A DNA stretch of 64,000 nucleotides from Fusobacterium gastrosuis (GTDB taxonomy: Bacteria > Fusobacteriota > Fusobacteriia > Fusobacteriales > Fusobacteriaceae), in contig NZ_LT607734.1 of NCBI RefSeq assembly GCF_900095285.1, positions 496,001 to 560,000 on the forward strand, given 5' to 3'. Position 1 is the stretch's first letter. Every line of letters starts with the position of its first letter. The notes beneath the pieces are model-generated. The model saw only the letters and a program-made list of their open reading frames with translations, had not been told where the DNA came from and made no database searches. The translations under genes were made by a program, and so were the position numbers. Of this stretch, positions 21,917 through 29,672 are shown piece by piece.

Positions 21917-23623
21917 TTATTTTACAGATTTTATATAAGTTGCTGCATTTTCCCCAGCTATCTTTCCAAAAACAGTTATATCTGTTACTGCATTTCCACC
22001 TATTCTATTAGCTCCATGCACTCCACCAGTAACTTCTCCTGCTGCATAAAGTCCTCTTATAGCTTTTCCATTTTTAGCCAAAACTTCTGCATTTGTATTT
22101 ATACGAACTCCACCCATAGTATGATGAATAGCTGGTGATATCTCAATTGCATAAAATTTATTTCCTAATAATTCTCTTGCAAAATTAGTTTTATTAAACT
22201 CATTATCAACTTTTAATCTCACTGCTTCATTATATTTTTCAACTGTTTCTTTTAAAGTTTTTCCATCAATTCCTAATTGCTTTGCAATTTCATCCAAAGT
22301 TCCTTCAACTGCATAACCTTTTTTTACATAACCATCTGCTGCTTTTAATTTTTCTCTAATTTCTTGGTTAAACAAAATATATGCTGACCCTTCTTTTTGA
22401 TCTAAAACAGCTTTTGATACAACATCTCTAGTTTCTAATTCATTGATAAATCTCTTTGCATCTCTATTAATAAGAATAGCTCCTTCTCCTCTAACAGATT
22501 CAGTTATCATATATGGTTTTTTATGTACAACTGTTGGATGAGTTTGAATTTCTTTCATGTCAACTAAATCGCCACCAACTTTTTGAACCATTTCTATTCC
22601 CTCACCAAGTATCGCTGGGCTATTAGTTGTTCCAAAACCTTTTAAGTTAGGGTTATATTTCTCAACCATTTCAGCATTCGCTCCAAATCCACCTGTTGCA
22701 ACTATTACAGCTTTTGCTTTAATTGTATAATCACCATTAGTTCCACTTACCTTAACACCAGATACTTTATTTCCTGTTTTTAAAATTTCTACTGCTTTAT
22801 CAGATGTTCTATAATCAATTTTTTCTTTATCTAATACCTTTGTTAGGCCACTAACAACAACTGGTCCAACAGCAACTCCACCAGTAGGTCTATGTATCCT
22901 TTTAACACTTTGTCCTCCACTGTAAGTTACCTCTGTTATATCCACTCCTCTTTCAACTAACCAATCTACTATTCCTGCTGAATTTTCTGTCATAACCTTA
23001 ACCAATTCTTTATTATTTACACCTTTCCCACCTTTCATAGTGTCTTGCATAAATAATTCAGGGCTATCTTCAATTCCTGCTTCCTTTTGTATTTTAGTTC
23101 CAGCTGCATTTATCCCACCAGTAGCGTAATTTGTATTTCCACCTAGTAATGCAGTTTTTTCAAGAAGGATAACTTTTGCTCCTTTTTCATGTGCAGCTAT
23201 AGCAGCAGTTATTCCTGCTCCTCCTCCTCCAATTACAACTATATCTGTTTCTGTTGACTTTTCTTGCACAACAGATTTTTCTTCTACCTTTGTTAAAGTT
23301 GCTCCACTTGCTTTAACTGCTTCAGATATAGCACCTTTAATTCCTTTACTTGTTGCTGTTGCTCCTGCTACATTATCCACATCTAAACTTTGAGTGGCTA
23401 TAACTTTTCCTATAATAGCTTTAATTGCTGGTTTTGCAAAATCTGATTCTGACTCTGATTTCACATTTATTGCCTCAAGTTTGTTATTTGCTATTTCAGC
23501 ATCGATAATGATATCTCCTCCAAATCCTTTTGCTACACCATTATAAGTTCCTGCAAATGCAGAATAAGATAGTAAAAGTCCTGTAACTAATGTTAAAAAT
23601 TTAGTTAAAAATCTTTTTTTCAT
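21917..23623 (-). CDS. Secreted FMN/FAD fumarate-reductase-like flavoprotein
   Basis: A 568-residue protein with a signal peptide (residues 1-24, ending SAFA), an FMN-binding domain (25-110) and a flavocytochrome-c-type FAD domain (126-568; GGGGAG dinucleotide loop at 132-137). The motif VAGATAT (85-91) is a covalent-FMN site for an ApbE-type transferase, with Thr91 the likely acceptor. Active-site residues of soluble periplasmic fumarate reductases all appear: His362 (QTHPT), Glu375 and Arg378 (TESVRG), Arg399 (ETRD), His501 (HHTMGG) and Arg540 (GANRIGG). There is no heme domain. It probably reduces fumarate or a related acceptor outside the cytoplasm. Confidence 0.9.
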   Translation of the reverse strand: MKKRFLTKFLTLVTGLLLSYSAFAGTYNGVAKGFGGDIIIDAEIANNKLEAINVKSESESDFAKPAIKAIIGKVIATQSLDVDNVAGATATSKGIKGAISEAVKASGATLTKVEEKSVVQEKSTETDIVVIGGGGAGITAAIAAHEKGAKVILLEKTALLGGNTNYATGGINAAGTKIQKEAGIEDSPELFMQDTMKGGKGVNNKELVKVMTENSAGIVDWLVERGVDITEVTYSGGQSVKRIHRPTGGVAVGPVVVSGLTKVLDKEKIDYRTSDKAVEILKTGNKVSGVKVSGTNGDYTIKAKAVIVATGGFGANAEMVEKYNPNLKGFGTTNSPAILGEGIEMVQKVGGDLVDMKEIQTHPTVVHKKPYMITESVRGEGAILINRDAKRFINELETRDVVSKAVLDQKEGSAYILFNQEIREKLKAADGYVKKGYAVEGTLDEIAKQLGIDGKTLKETVEKYNEAVRLKVDNEFNKTNFARELLGNKFYAIEISPAIHHTMGGVRINTNAEVLAKNGKAIRGLYAAGEVTGGVHGANRIGGNAVTDITVFGKIAGENAATYIKSVK

Positions 23624-23646
23624 TTATACCTCCATAAAAATTTAAA

Positions 23647-23970
23647 TTATTTTAAAGTTACTCCACTTTTCTTAGCCGCATTTGATATTGCTCTTTTAAT
23701 TCCTTTACTTGTCGCTGTTGCTCCTGCCACATCATCAACTTTTATAGTTTGCTTTTCTATAACTTCATTTATTATAGTTTCTATTGCTAGTTTTGCAAAA
23801 TCTGATTCTGATTCTGATTTTACTTTTATAGCTACTATTTTATTATCGTTTATTTCAGCATCAACAATGATATCTCCTCCAAATCCTTTCCCTATTCCTT
23901 CAACTGTTTCTGCAACCGCTGTCACAGATAAAATAATCCCCATTGCTAAAACTAAAAATTTATTTTTCAT
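23647..23970 (-). CDS. Secreted stand-alone FMN-binding domain protein
   Basis: A 107-residue protein: signal peptide (about residues 1-20) then one FMN-binding domain with VAGATATSKG near residue 84, so FMN is probably attached covalently to Thr. It closely resembles the FMN domain of the flavoprotein 23 bases downstream (both share GKGFGGDII, VKSESESDFAK and VAGATATSKGIK), so one arose from the other by duplication. The start at 23970 is chosen because GGAGG lies 6 bases upstream; an in-frame ATG 15 bases earlier sits before that site. It may shuttle electrons to the reductase (inference). Confidence 0.88.
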   Translation of the reverse strand: MKNKFLVLAMGIILSVTAVAETVEGIGKGFGGDIIVDAEINDNKIVAIKVKSESESDFAKLAIETIINEVIEKQTIKVDDVAGATATSKGIKRAISNAAKKSGVTLK

Positions 23971-24000
23971 TTGAACCTCCATCATTTATTTATTGCCAAT

Positions 24001-24029
24001 ATAATAGCGAAAATATACTTTCTTGTCAA
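24001..24029 (-). promoter_or_regulatory. Promoter of the FMN/flavoprotein operon
   Basis: On the minus strand, -35 TTGACA (24029-24024), a 17-bp spacer and -10 TATTAT (24006-24001), about 30 bases upstream of the start codon. Confidence 0.85.
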
Positions 24030-24089
24030 TCTAATTTTTGAATCCTGTATACAATAACTATCTCATTTGTTTTTATTCATAACTTTCTC

Positions 24090-24118
24090 TTGACAATATA
24101 GTTTTAAATATTTATAAT
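24090..24118 (+). promoter_or_regulatory. Promoter of the type II secretion-like operon
   Basis: Perfect consensus: TTGACA (24090-24095), 17-bp spacer, TATAAT (24113-24118). This is a housekeeping-sigma promoter and argues that the locus does not need an alternative sigma factor. No other strong promoter was seen before 33165. Confidence 0.9.
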
Positions 24119-24129
24119 CTAAATAAAAA

Positions 24130-24135
24130 AGGTGA
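24130..24135 (+). promoter_or_regulatory. Shine-Dalgarno site that questions the start of the first pseudopilin
   Basis: AGGTGA is followed by five bases and then the codon ATA at 24141. The GTG inside this site would otherwise serve as start at 24132, only about 7 bases from the predicted transcription start. leuS has the same site and spacing before its TTG start. Confidence 0.5.
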
Positions 24136-24710
24136 TTTTTATAAAAAAAACTAATAGTAAAAACCAAGCTTTTTCCTTTCTTGAAACTATCTTGTCTATC
24201 TTAATTATCTCAATTCTTTTAAACTTTGCCTTTATAAAATATCAAAATGCAAAAATTAAACAAGCTATTTTAGAAGCAAAGTTAAAAATCAACGATGCTT
24301 TTTTTTATTCTTCCATAAGTTCTCTACAAAATCATAATATTCACAGTATTCAATTTGATTTGATCAGAAAAAAAATTTTTATTTTAGATACTTTTCAAAA
24401 AAAATTAAAAGAAATAACTCTTCCTAAAAATCTTCTATACTATCACACTTCTAGTTCTCTCTCTAATATTATAAATATTAATTTAACAAAAAATGGTAAC
24501 ATATCTCAATCATTTTCTATTTATATCTTTAATAACAAAAAATATGTAGAATACAAGATTTCTTTCTATGGTTTTGATAGAAGTAAATTTCTGAAAATCA
24601 ATAATTACAAACATGTTGGAAAAAATATCCACCTAAATGAAATTTCAAATTATCACAAATATACAAATGAAGATAGAGAAGAATTTTATACTGATTGGAG
24701 GAAAGAATGA
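24132..24710 (+). CDS. Minor pseudopilin-like protein, first gene of the secretion locus
   Basis: About 190 residues with a type IV prepilin N-terminus: a short charged leader, then A/FSFLE (cleavage after Ala, Phe at +1, Glu at +5) and a hydrophobic helix. The position before cleavage is Ala, not the usual Gly. Size suggests a GspH-like minor pseudopilin. Coordinates use the GTG at 24132, but this GTG lies inside the best ribosome site, so translation may start at the ATA codon at 24141 (three residues shorter). The stop overlaps the next start by 4 bases. Confidence 0.72.
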   Translation: MIFIKKTNSKNQAFSFLETILSILIISILLNFAFIKYQNAKIKQAILEAKLKINDAFFYSSISSLQNHNIHSIQFDLIRKKIFILDTFQKKLKEITLPKNLLYYHTSSSLSNIININLTKNGNISQSFSIYIFNNKKYVEYKISFYGFDRSKFLKINNYKHVGKNIHLNEISNYHKYTNEDREEFYTDWRKE

Positions 24711-24880
24711 AAAAATTTCTATTTATTTGTCTAGCCATAATAACTTTTTTAAAAACTTTTTCAAATGAAGAAAAAAAGTTTATTCAAATTGATTTAATTT
24801 CTAAAAATACATCTAAAACATACTATGCCATTTTCTCAAAACCTTCCCATACCTTTATTTTTTACAATACTCCATATTAA
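24707..24880 (+). CDS. Small secreted protein of unknown function
   Basis: A 57-residue protein with a likely signal peptide (MKKFLFICLAIITFLKTFS) and a short mature part of about 37 residues. The start at 24707 follows a GGAGG site and overlaps the preceding stop (ATGA), showing translational coupling. No family was recognised. It stands where a GspC or pilotin-type accessory might be expected, but the mature part is too short for GspC. Confidence 0.6.
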   Translation: MKKFLFICLAIITFLKTFSNEEKKFIQIDLISKNTSKTYYAIFSKPSHTFIFYNTPY

Positions 24881-24897
24881 AAGAAAGGATGATTTTA

Positions 24898-26145
24898 ATG
24901 GATTCAGAACTTCTAAAAACCTTCAAAAATCTTTTCACAATCTATAATGATAATAAAAATATATTACTGGATTTTAAAGAAAACCATTTAGAAGAACTCT
25001 TTGAAAAAGAAATTTCTAATATTAATAAAGGTATTTACTTAATTTTTATGAAAGCCATTGATTATAAAGCAAGTGATATCCATTTTGAGAACTTTAATAA
25101 TTATTTAAAAATTCGTTTTAGAATAAATGGAATTTTAAAAGAAATTTTAAAAATTGATAAAGATCTTAGCCCATTAATTTTTTCAAAAATAAAAATTCTC
25201 GCTTCTTTAGATATTGTTGAAAAAAGAAGACCACAAGACGGTCGTTTTTCCTTGGTATATAAAAAGAGAGAAATTGATTTTAGAACATCTTTTATTTCTA
25301 CAATAAATGGTGAAAAACTAGTGATTCGAATTTTAGATAAAAATAATATGAATTTAACCATTAATGATTTATATATGGCTGAAGAGGATAAAATACTATT
25401 TTTAAAAGCTATTGGACAAAATAGTGGCATAATTCTTGTAAATGGTCCTACAGGCTCAGGAAAATCTACTACTCTATATACCATATTAAAATATAAAAAT
25501 TCCGAAGAGTTAAATATATCTACTGTTGAAGATCCAATAGAATACCAAATAGAAGGAATCAATCAGAGTCAATGTAAAAACGAAATAGGTTTAAGTTTTT
25601 CAACTATTTTAAAATCTCTTTTGCGGCAAGATCCTGATATTTTAATGATAGGTGAAATAAGAGATAAAGAAACTGCTGAAATTGCTGTAAAAGCCTCTTT
25701 AACAGGGCACCTTGTATTCTCAACACTACACTCAAATAATACCTTAGGATGTATTAATAGACTTTTGAATTTAGAAATTGACCCATACTTATTAAGTATA
25801 GTCTTAGTTATGATAATTTCTCAAAGATTAGTAAGAAAACTTTGCCCTAACTGCAAAAAAGTTGACACCAACTTTCAAAAAAAATTAGAAAGTCTAGGAA
25901 TTGACTTAAAAACACACGAGAAAACTATTTTTTACACCCACTCTTCAAATGGTTGTAGCAATTGTATGTACACTGGCTATGTCGGAAGGCTTCCAATATT
26001 TGAAATCTTATTTTTTGATGATTCAAACAAAGAGAAACTTTTAAATAAAAGTAAATTAAATTTAAAAAAGAATCTTTTAGTAGATGCTATTGATAAAGCT
26101 CAATTAGGGCTAACTTCTCTAGATGAAATTTTGAGGCAAATATAA
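24898..26145 (+). CDS. gspE: Type II secretion/type IV pilus assembly ATPase (GspE/PilB-like)
   Basis: A 415-residue secretion ATPase. Walker A is GPTGSGKST near residue 180, the Asp box EDPIEYQ near residue 212, Walker B-like DILMIGEIRD near residue 250 and the His box HLVFSTLHSNN near residue 275. Two CxxC pairs (CPNCKK and CSNCMYTG) near residues 318-355 form the zinc domain of GspE/PilB. The N1 domain that contacts GspL is missing or very short, so it is smaller than typical GspE (about 500). The ATG at 24898 is chosen because GGATGA lies before it; an upstream ATG at 24889 has no proper site. Confidence 0.92.
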   Translation: MDSELLKTFKNLFTIYNDNKNILLDFKENHLEELFEKEISNINKGIYLIFMKAIDYKASDIHFENFNNYLKIRFRINGILKEILKIDKDLSPLIFSKIKILASLDIVEKRRPQDGRFSLVYKKREIDFRTSFISTINGEKLVIRILDKNNMNLTINDLYMAEEDKILFLKAIGQNSGIILVNGPTGSGKSTTLYTILKYKNSEELNISTVEDPIEYQIEGINQSQCKNEIGLSFSTILKSLLRQDPDILMIGEIRDKETAEIAVKASLTGHLVFSTLHSNNTLGCINRLLNLEIDPYLLSIVLVMIISQRLVRKLCPNCKKVDTNFQKKLESLGIDLKTHEKTIFYTHSSNGCSNCMYTGYVGRLPIFEILFFDDSNKEKLLNKSKLNLKKNLLVDAIDKAQLGLTSLDEILRQI

Positions 26146-27182
26146 TGAAAAAAATAAAAAATGATAAAATTTTATTATTTATAAACCAATTTAACAGCCT
26201 TACCAAAGCTGGTATCAGTTTCACTCAATCTTTAGATATTCTTATCCTCACTGAAAATGATAAAAACTTTATAAATATTCTCAAAAAAATTCGTTATAAT
26301 CTTAATAATGGAAAAAGTATTCATGACAGTTTTAAAAGTTTTGAAAACATTTTTGGAACATATTTTATATACATGCTAAAAATAGGAGAAATAAGTGGTT
26401 TATTTAATAAAGCTTTAGATTCTTCATATTCTTACCTAGAGTACAAAATTAATAATAAACAAAAAATTATTAACTTACTTATTTATCCAACTATAATCTT
26501 TTGTATAAGTCTTTTAATTTTAACCTTTCTACTTTTATTTATTCTTCCAAATTTTTTAACATTTTTTAAAGACAATAATCTTGAACTTCCAAATTCAACA
26601 AAGTTTCTTATATCCATTTCAAATAACTTCACTTATATTACACTTTTTTTCTCTTTTCTTACTTTATTTCTAATGTTCCTAAAAAAATATATTGACTCAC
26701 AGCCTAACCTTAAACTAAAAAAAGATAGCTTTTTGCTAAATTTATTTTTTTTTGGAAAAATCATTAAATTATTCTATGCTATAGAAATTTATTATTCTTT
26801 ATATATATTTCTTGAAGCCGGCATTAATCTCATTGAAGGTATAAATATTGTGGAAAGGAATATTAACAACCTTTTTATAAAAAGAAACTTAATAAGAATA
26901 AAAAAAGACATAAATATGGGTATTCCACTAAGCTCAACCTTAAAAAATTTGAACTTATTCACAGAGCGTTTTCAAACTTTTATAAAAGCTGGAGAGGAAG
27001 GTGGTTTTTTAGCTGAAACTTTTTTAGAAATTTACAAAATTTTAAAAATTGAATATGAATTCATACAAAGAAAATACATTGCTTTTGTGGAACCTATAGC
27101 AATTCTTTTTTTAGGGGGCTTGATTGCATTTATTCTTTTAGCAATATACTCCCCTATTCTATCAATAACAGACTCTATTTAA
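26145..27182 (+). CDS. gspF: Inner-membrane platform protein (GspF/PilC-like)
   Basis: A 345-residue GspF/PilC protein with two repeated cytoplasmic helical domains (about residues 10-105 and 205-310; LKIGEISGLF and IKAGEEGGFL are the repeat signature) and membrane helices near 108-133, 155-175 and 318-340. It forms the platform on which GspE builds the pseudopilus. It starts at the last base of gspE. Confidence 0.9.
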   Translation: MKKIKNDKILLFINQFNSLTKAGISFTQSLDILILTENDKNFINILKKIRYNLNNGKSIHDSFKSFENIFGTYFIYMLKIGEISGLFNKALDSSYSYLEYKINNKQKIINLLIYPTIIFCISLLILTFLLLFILPNFLTFFKDNNLELPNSTKFLISISNNFTYITLFFSFLTLFLMFLKKYIDSQPNLKLKKDSFLLNLFFFGKIIKLFYAIEIYYSLYIFLEAGINLIEGINIVERNINNLFIKRNLIRIKKDINMGIPLSSTLKNLNLFTERFQTFIKAGEEGGFLAETFLEIYKILKIEYEFIQRKYIAFVEPIAILFLGGLIAFILLAIYSPILSITDSI

Positions 27183-27207
27183 ATTTTATATTACTAGGAG
27201 GTTTTTT

Positions 27208-27687
27208 ATGAAAACTAAGGCATTTTCACTTATCGAAATCATTGTTGCTGTTGCTATTATTGCTACTTTATCTGGTATAGTTGGTTTAAAGTTAAAAGAT
27301 CATGTTGCTAAATCCAAAGATACACAAGCCATTGCTTCTTTGAATACTATCAGAACCGCTATTCAAATTTATCAACTTGAAAATTCTGAAGTTTTATTTG
27401 AAGGGAACTTAACTGATGAATACTCAAAGGAAAAGGTAAAAATTGCATTAAATAAACTTGAAAAGTATCTAGAAAGTAATTCAAAAAATATAATTAATAA
27501 CCCTGAATTTGAAATTGGCGGATCTCAAAATGAAACTGATAAAAAAATTATTTATGGTGGAAAAGTTAGAATTACATTTAAAAATCCTGATTCTACCGGC
27601 ATAAGTGATGGGTATTCTATATGGTTAGAACCTTTTGACGGTACAAAAGAACTAGATATTAGAGGCAATAAATGGATAGAGTATTAA
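27208..27687 (+). CDS. gspG: Major pseudopilin (GspG-like)
   Basis: A 159-residue prepilin. The leader is only MKTKA, followed by FSLIEIIVAVAIIATLSGIV, which starts the mature protein with Phe +1 and Glu +5; Ala replaces the usual Gly before cleavage. The C-terminal globular domain resembles GspG (AKSKDTQAIASLNTIRTAIQIYQLEN). It has the strongest ribosome site of the cluster (TAGGAGG), as expected for the major subunit. It follows gspF by 25 bases and overlaps the peptidase gene by 16. Confidence 0.88.
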   Translation: MKTKAFSLIEIIVAVAIIATLSGIVGLKLKDHVAKSKDTQAIASLNTIRTAIQIYQLENSEVLFEGNLTDEYSKEKVKIALNKLEKYLESNSKNIINNPEFEIGGSQNETDKKIIYGGKVRITFKNPDSTGISDGYSIWLEPFDGTKELDIRGNKWIEY

Positions 27688-28172
27688 TTATTCTACTTTA
27701 TTTCACACTTTTGTTAGTTATGTATATAGATATAAATAAAAAATTCATTCCTAATTTCATAAACATTTTTATCCTTATATTAGCTATATTCTATTCTGCT
27801 TTAAAAGAACCATTAAATTTTTTTATAGCCATTTCAACATATAGTCTTCCGCTAATCTTAATTTATGGCTATGTATCTGATTTTTTAAAAAAAGAGGTAA
27901 TTGGTTTCGGAGATATTAAACTTATAATTTCATTATCTGCTTTTATTTATCAACCCACGATTAATCTTTTCCTACAAATATATATTTTTTATTTAATAAT
28001 CTTTGTAAGTGCAAGCATTTATATATTATTTTTATTCGTATACAAATTTTTTAAAAATAAAAATTGGAATTTAAAAAATAGAGAACTTGCTTTCTCTCCA
28101 TTTATTATCATCAGTTTTACTGTCAATTTTATTTTTAATCTTAATTCAAATTATTGGGAGTTTTTCTTATGA
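27672..28172 (+). CDS. Type IV prepilin peptidase, catalytic domain only
   Basis: A 166-residue polytopic membrane protein of the A24 aspartyl peptidase family. The first catalytic Asp is in MYIDINKKFIPN (near residue 19) and the second in the GxGD motif GFGDIKL near residue 77. The N-terminal cytoplasmic CxxC/methylase domain of PilD is missing, as in TadV- or preflagellin-peptidase-type enzymes, so cleaved pseudopilins may not be N-methylated. It probably processes the five pseudopilins of this locus. Confidence 0.82.
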   Translation: MDRVLIILLYFTLLLVMYIDINKKFIPNFINIFILILAIFYSALKEPLNFFIAISTYSLPLILIYGYVSDFLKKEVIGFGDIKLIISLSAFIYQPTINLFLQIYIFYLIIFVSASIYILFLFVYKFFKNKNWNLKNRELAFSPFIIISFTVNFIFNLNSNYWEFFL

Positions 28173-28588
28173 AAAAAAGAGCATTTAGTTTAGCTGAGAT
28201 TATTGTTTCCATAACCATCTTGATATTAAGTATTTTTCCAACTTTAAAAATAAATTCTAGACAAATTAAAATTATAAAAAAATTAGAACTTTCTAATTCA
28301 AGTCTAAATCTTTTTTCTTCCTTAAATACTTTTTTACTATCTGAAAATATCCTTATTGATAATAATAGTTCTTTTGAATTTAGAAATTATGCCGAAATTG
28401 AGAGTTCAGAAATTTTTAAAGACTTAAATTTAAAATATTACCCAAAACAAGATTTTATACTAAGAGTTTTTCTGAAAAATGAAAATGTAAATTTTTTTCA
28501 TAATATCTTAGTGTGCAAAATTATAAATTTAGAATTTTCTGATTCCTGCAATTATTATACTTCAAAAATAATAAAATTTGAGGATTAA
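28169..28588 (+). CDS. Minor pseudopilin (GspI-like)
   Basis: A 139-residue prepilin: MKKRA/FSLAEIIVSITIL, with Glu +5 and again Ala before cleavage. Its size and place after the major pseudopilin match GspI. The start at 28169 follows a GGGAG site and overlaps the peptidase stop (ATGA); a TTG upstream is not needed. Assignment to GspI rests on gene order and length. Confidence 0.75.
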   Translation: MKKRAFSLAEIIVSITILILSIFPTLKINSRQIKIIKKLELSNSSLNLFSSLNTFLLSENILIDNNSSFEFRNYAEIESSEIFKDLNLKYYPKQDFILRVFLKNENVNFFHNILVCKIINLEFSDSCNYYTSKIIKFED

Positions 28589-28590
28589 TT

Positions 28591-29147
28591 ATGTATACTT
28601 ACAAAAATAAAGCATTTAGTTTTTTAGAAACTATAGTATCTATTAGTATTGTTATTTTTTTTAGTAGTATCTCTTTTAGTTTAGTAAAATCTATGTCCAC
28701 AACCTTTTTTTTGCTGAATAATGATTACAAGAAAGAAAAAAATATTATTACTATAAAAAATTTATTACATGGGCATATATTTTGGATTAAAAATCCTGAG
28801 CTTAGGTTAATAAATATAAAAAATAGTAATAATTCCCTTACTTTTAGAGAAATATTTTCAAAAAAATCTGAAAATAACGGTAATACTCTAATCATAAAGT
28901 ATAATTTTTTGATTCCCTAGAAAATAAAATATACACTGTTTATCGTTGCTTTTCTTTCTATGAAAAAAATTTTTCTATCTTCTATTTCAATCAATATGAC
29001 TTTTTTAAGCTGAATGAAGGAAGAGATTCTGCCATCATTGCTAAAAATTATCAAGGTTTCTTCTATTTGGAAAATAATTATCTCAGATTAATTATAAAAG
29101 ATTTGGAGAATGATAAAAATTATGAAATTACCTTGCCTATCCTATAA
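28591..29147 (+). pseudogene. Minor pseudopilin (GspJ-like), split by a -1 frameshift
   Basis: The first frame reads MYTYKNKA/FSFLETIVSIS and stops at 28918-28920 after 109 residues. In the -1 frame, coding continues at once (FFDSLENKIYTVYRCFSFYE) to a stop at 29145-29147. Joining the frames at the six-T run 28905-28910 gives about 185 residues, normal for GspJ. The site T TTT TTG fits a -1 slippery heptamer, but loss of one T or an assembly error is equally possible. The leader again has Ala before cleavage. Labelled pseudogene only because the frame is broken. Confidence 0.72.
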
Positions 29148-29672
29148 AAAAGGTTTTTTTACTGTATATGTACTCTTCCTCTTATCTATTTTTTTATTTT
29201 TTATTACTATTACTCAAATAATAATAAATTCAAAAATAGATTTCTTTAAAAATACTCAAGTTTCTACAAAAAATGTATTCGATTTACAAATACTAGATAC
29301 TATAATAACTACGGAATTAAAAGTTATTGAATCTTATTCAAAAGATAATAAAATTTTAGAAATAAATAATTTTTTTGACAGCGATATCAACAATAATAAA
29401 ATTTTTCTGATCAGAAGATATGAAGATAGAATTTCTTTAGGTGGATATACAATATATAATGATGGAGAAAATGTCAATTATTATAATAGCTTAATTAAAA
29501 AACTTGAAAAAGGAATTGAAAATATTGATATACATTATGTAAAAAAATAAATATCGATAATGCCTCTTATTCTCTTTATGCAACTATTAACTACAAAACA
29601 AATTTTTCAAATCTTCCTGAAAATCTGACTTTTTTTAAAATAAAAAGGATATGGGTAAAAGAAAATGATTAA
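29110..29672 (+). pseudogene. Minor pseudopilin (GspK-like), split by a -1 frameshift
   Basis: The N-terminus ends KKG/FFTVYVLFLLSIFL: a pilin-like helix with Gly before cleavage and no Glu at +5, as in GspK. The first frame stops at 29548-29550. The -1 frame continues (KINIDNASYSLYATINYK) to a stop at 29670-29672 that overlaps the next start by 8 bases, which supports the longer product (about 187 residues). The join lies in seven A (29541-29547), a classic A AAA AAA slippery site, or a homopolymer deletion. It lacks the large extra domain of typical GspK. The start could be 29110 or 29122. Confidence 0.68.

Noticed and set aside
21806..22138. Plus-strand 110-codon frame opposite the flavoprotein gene
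   Set aside because: It runs over a terminator and the antisense of a clear gene, with low-complexity content.
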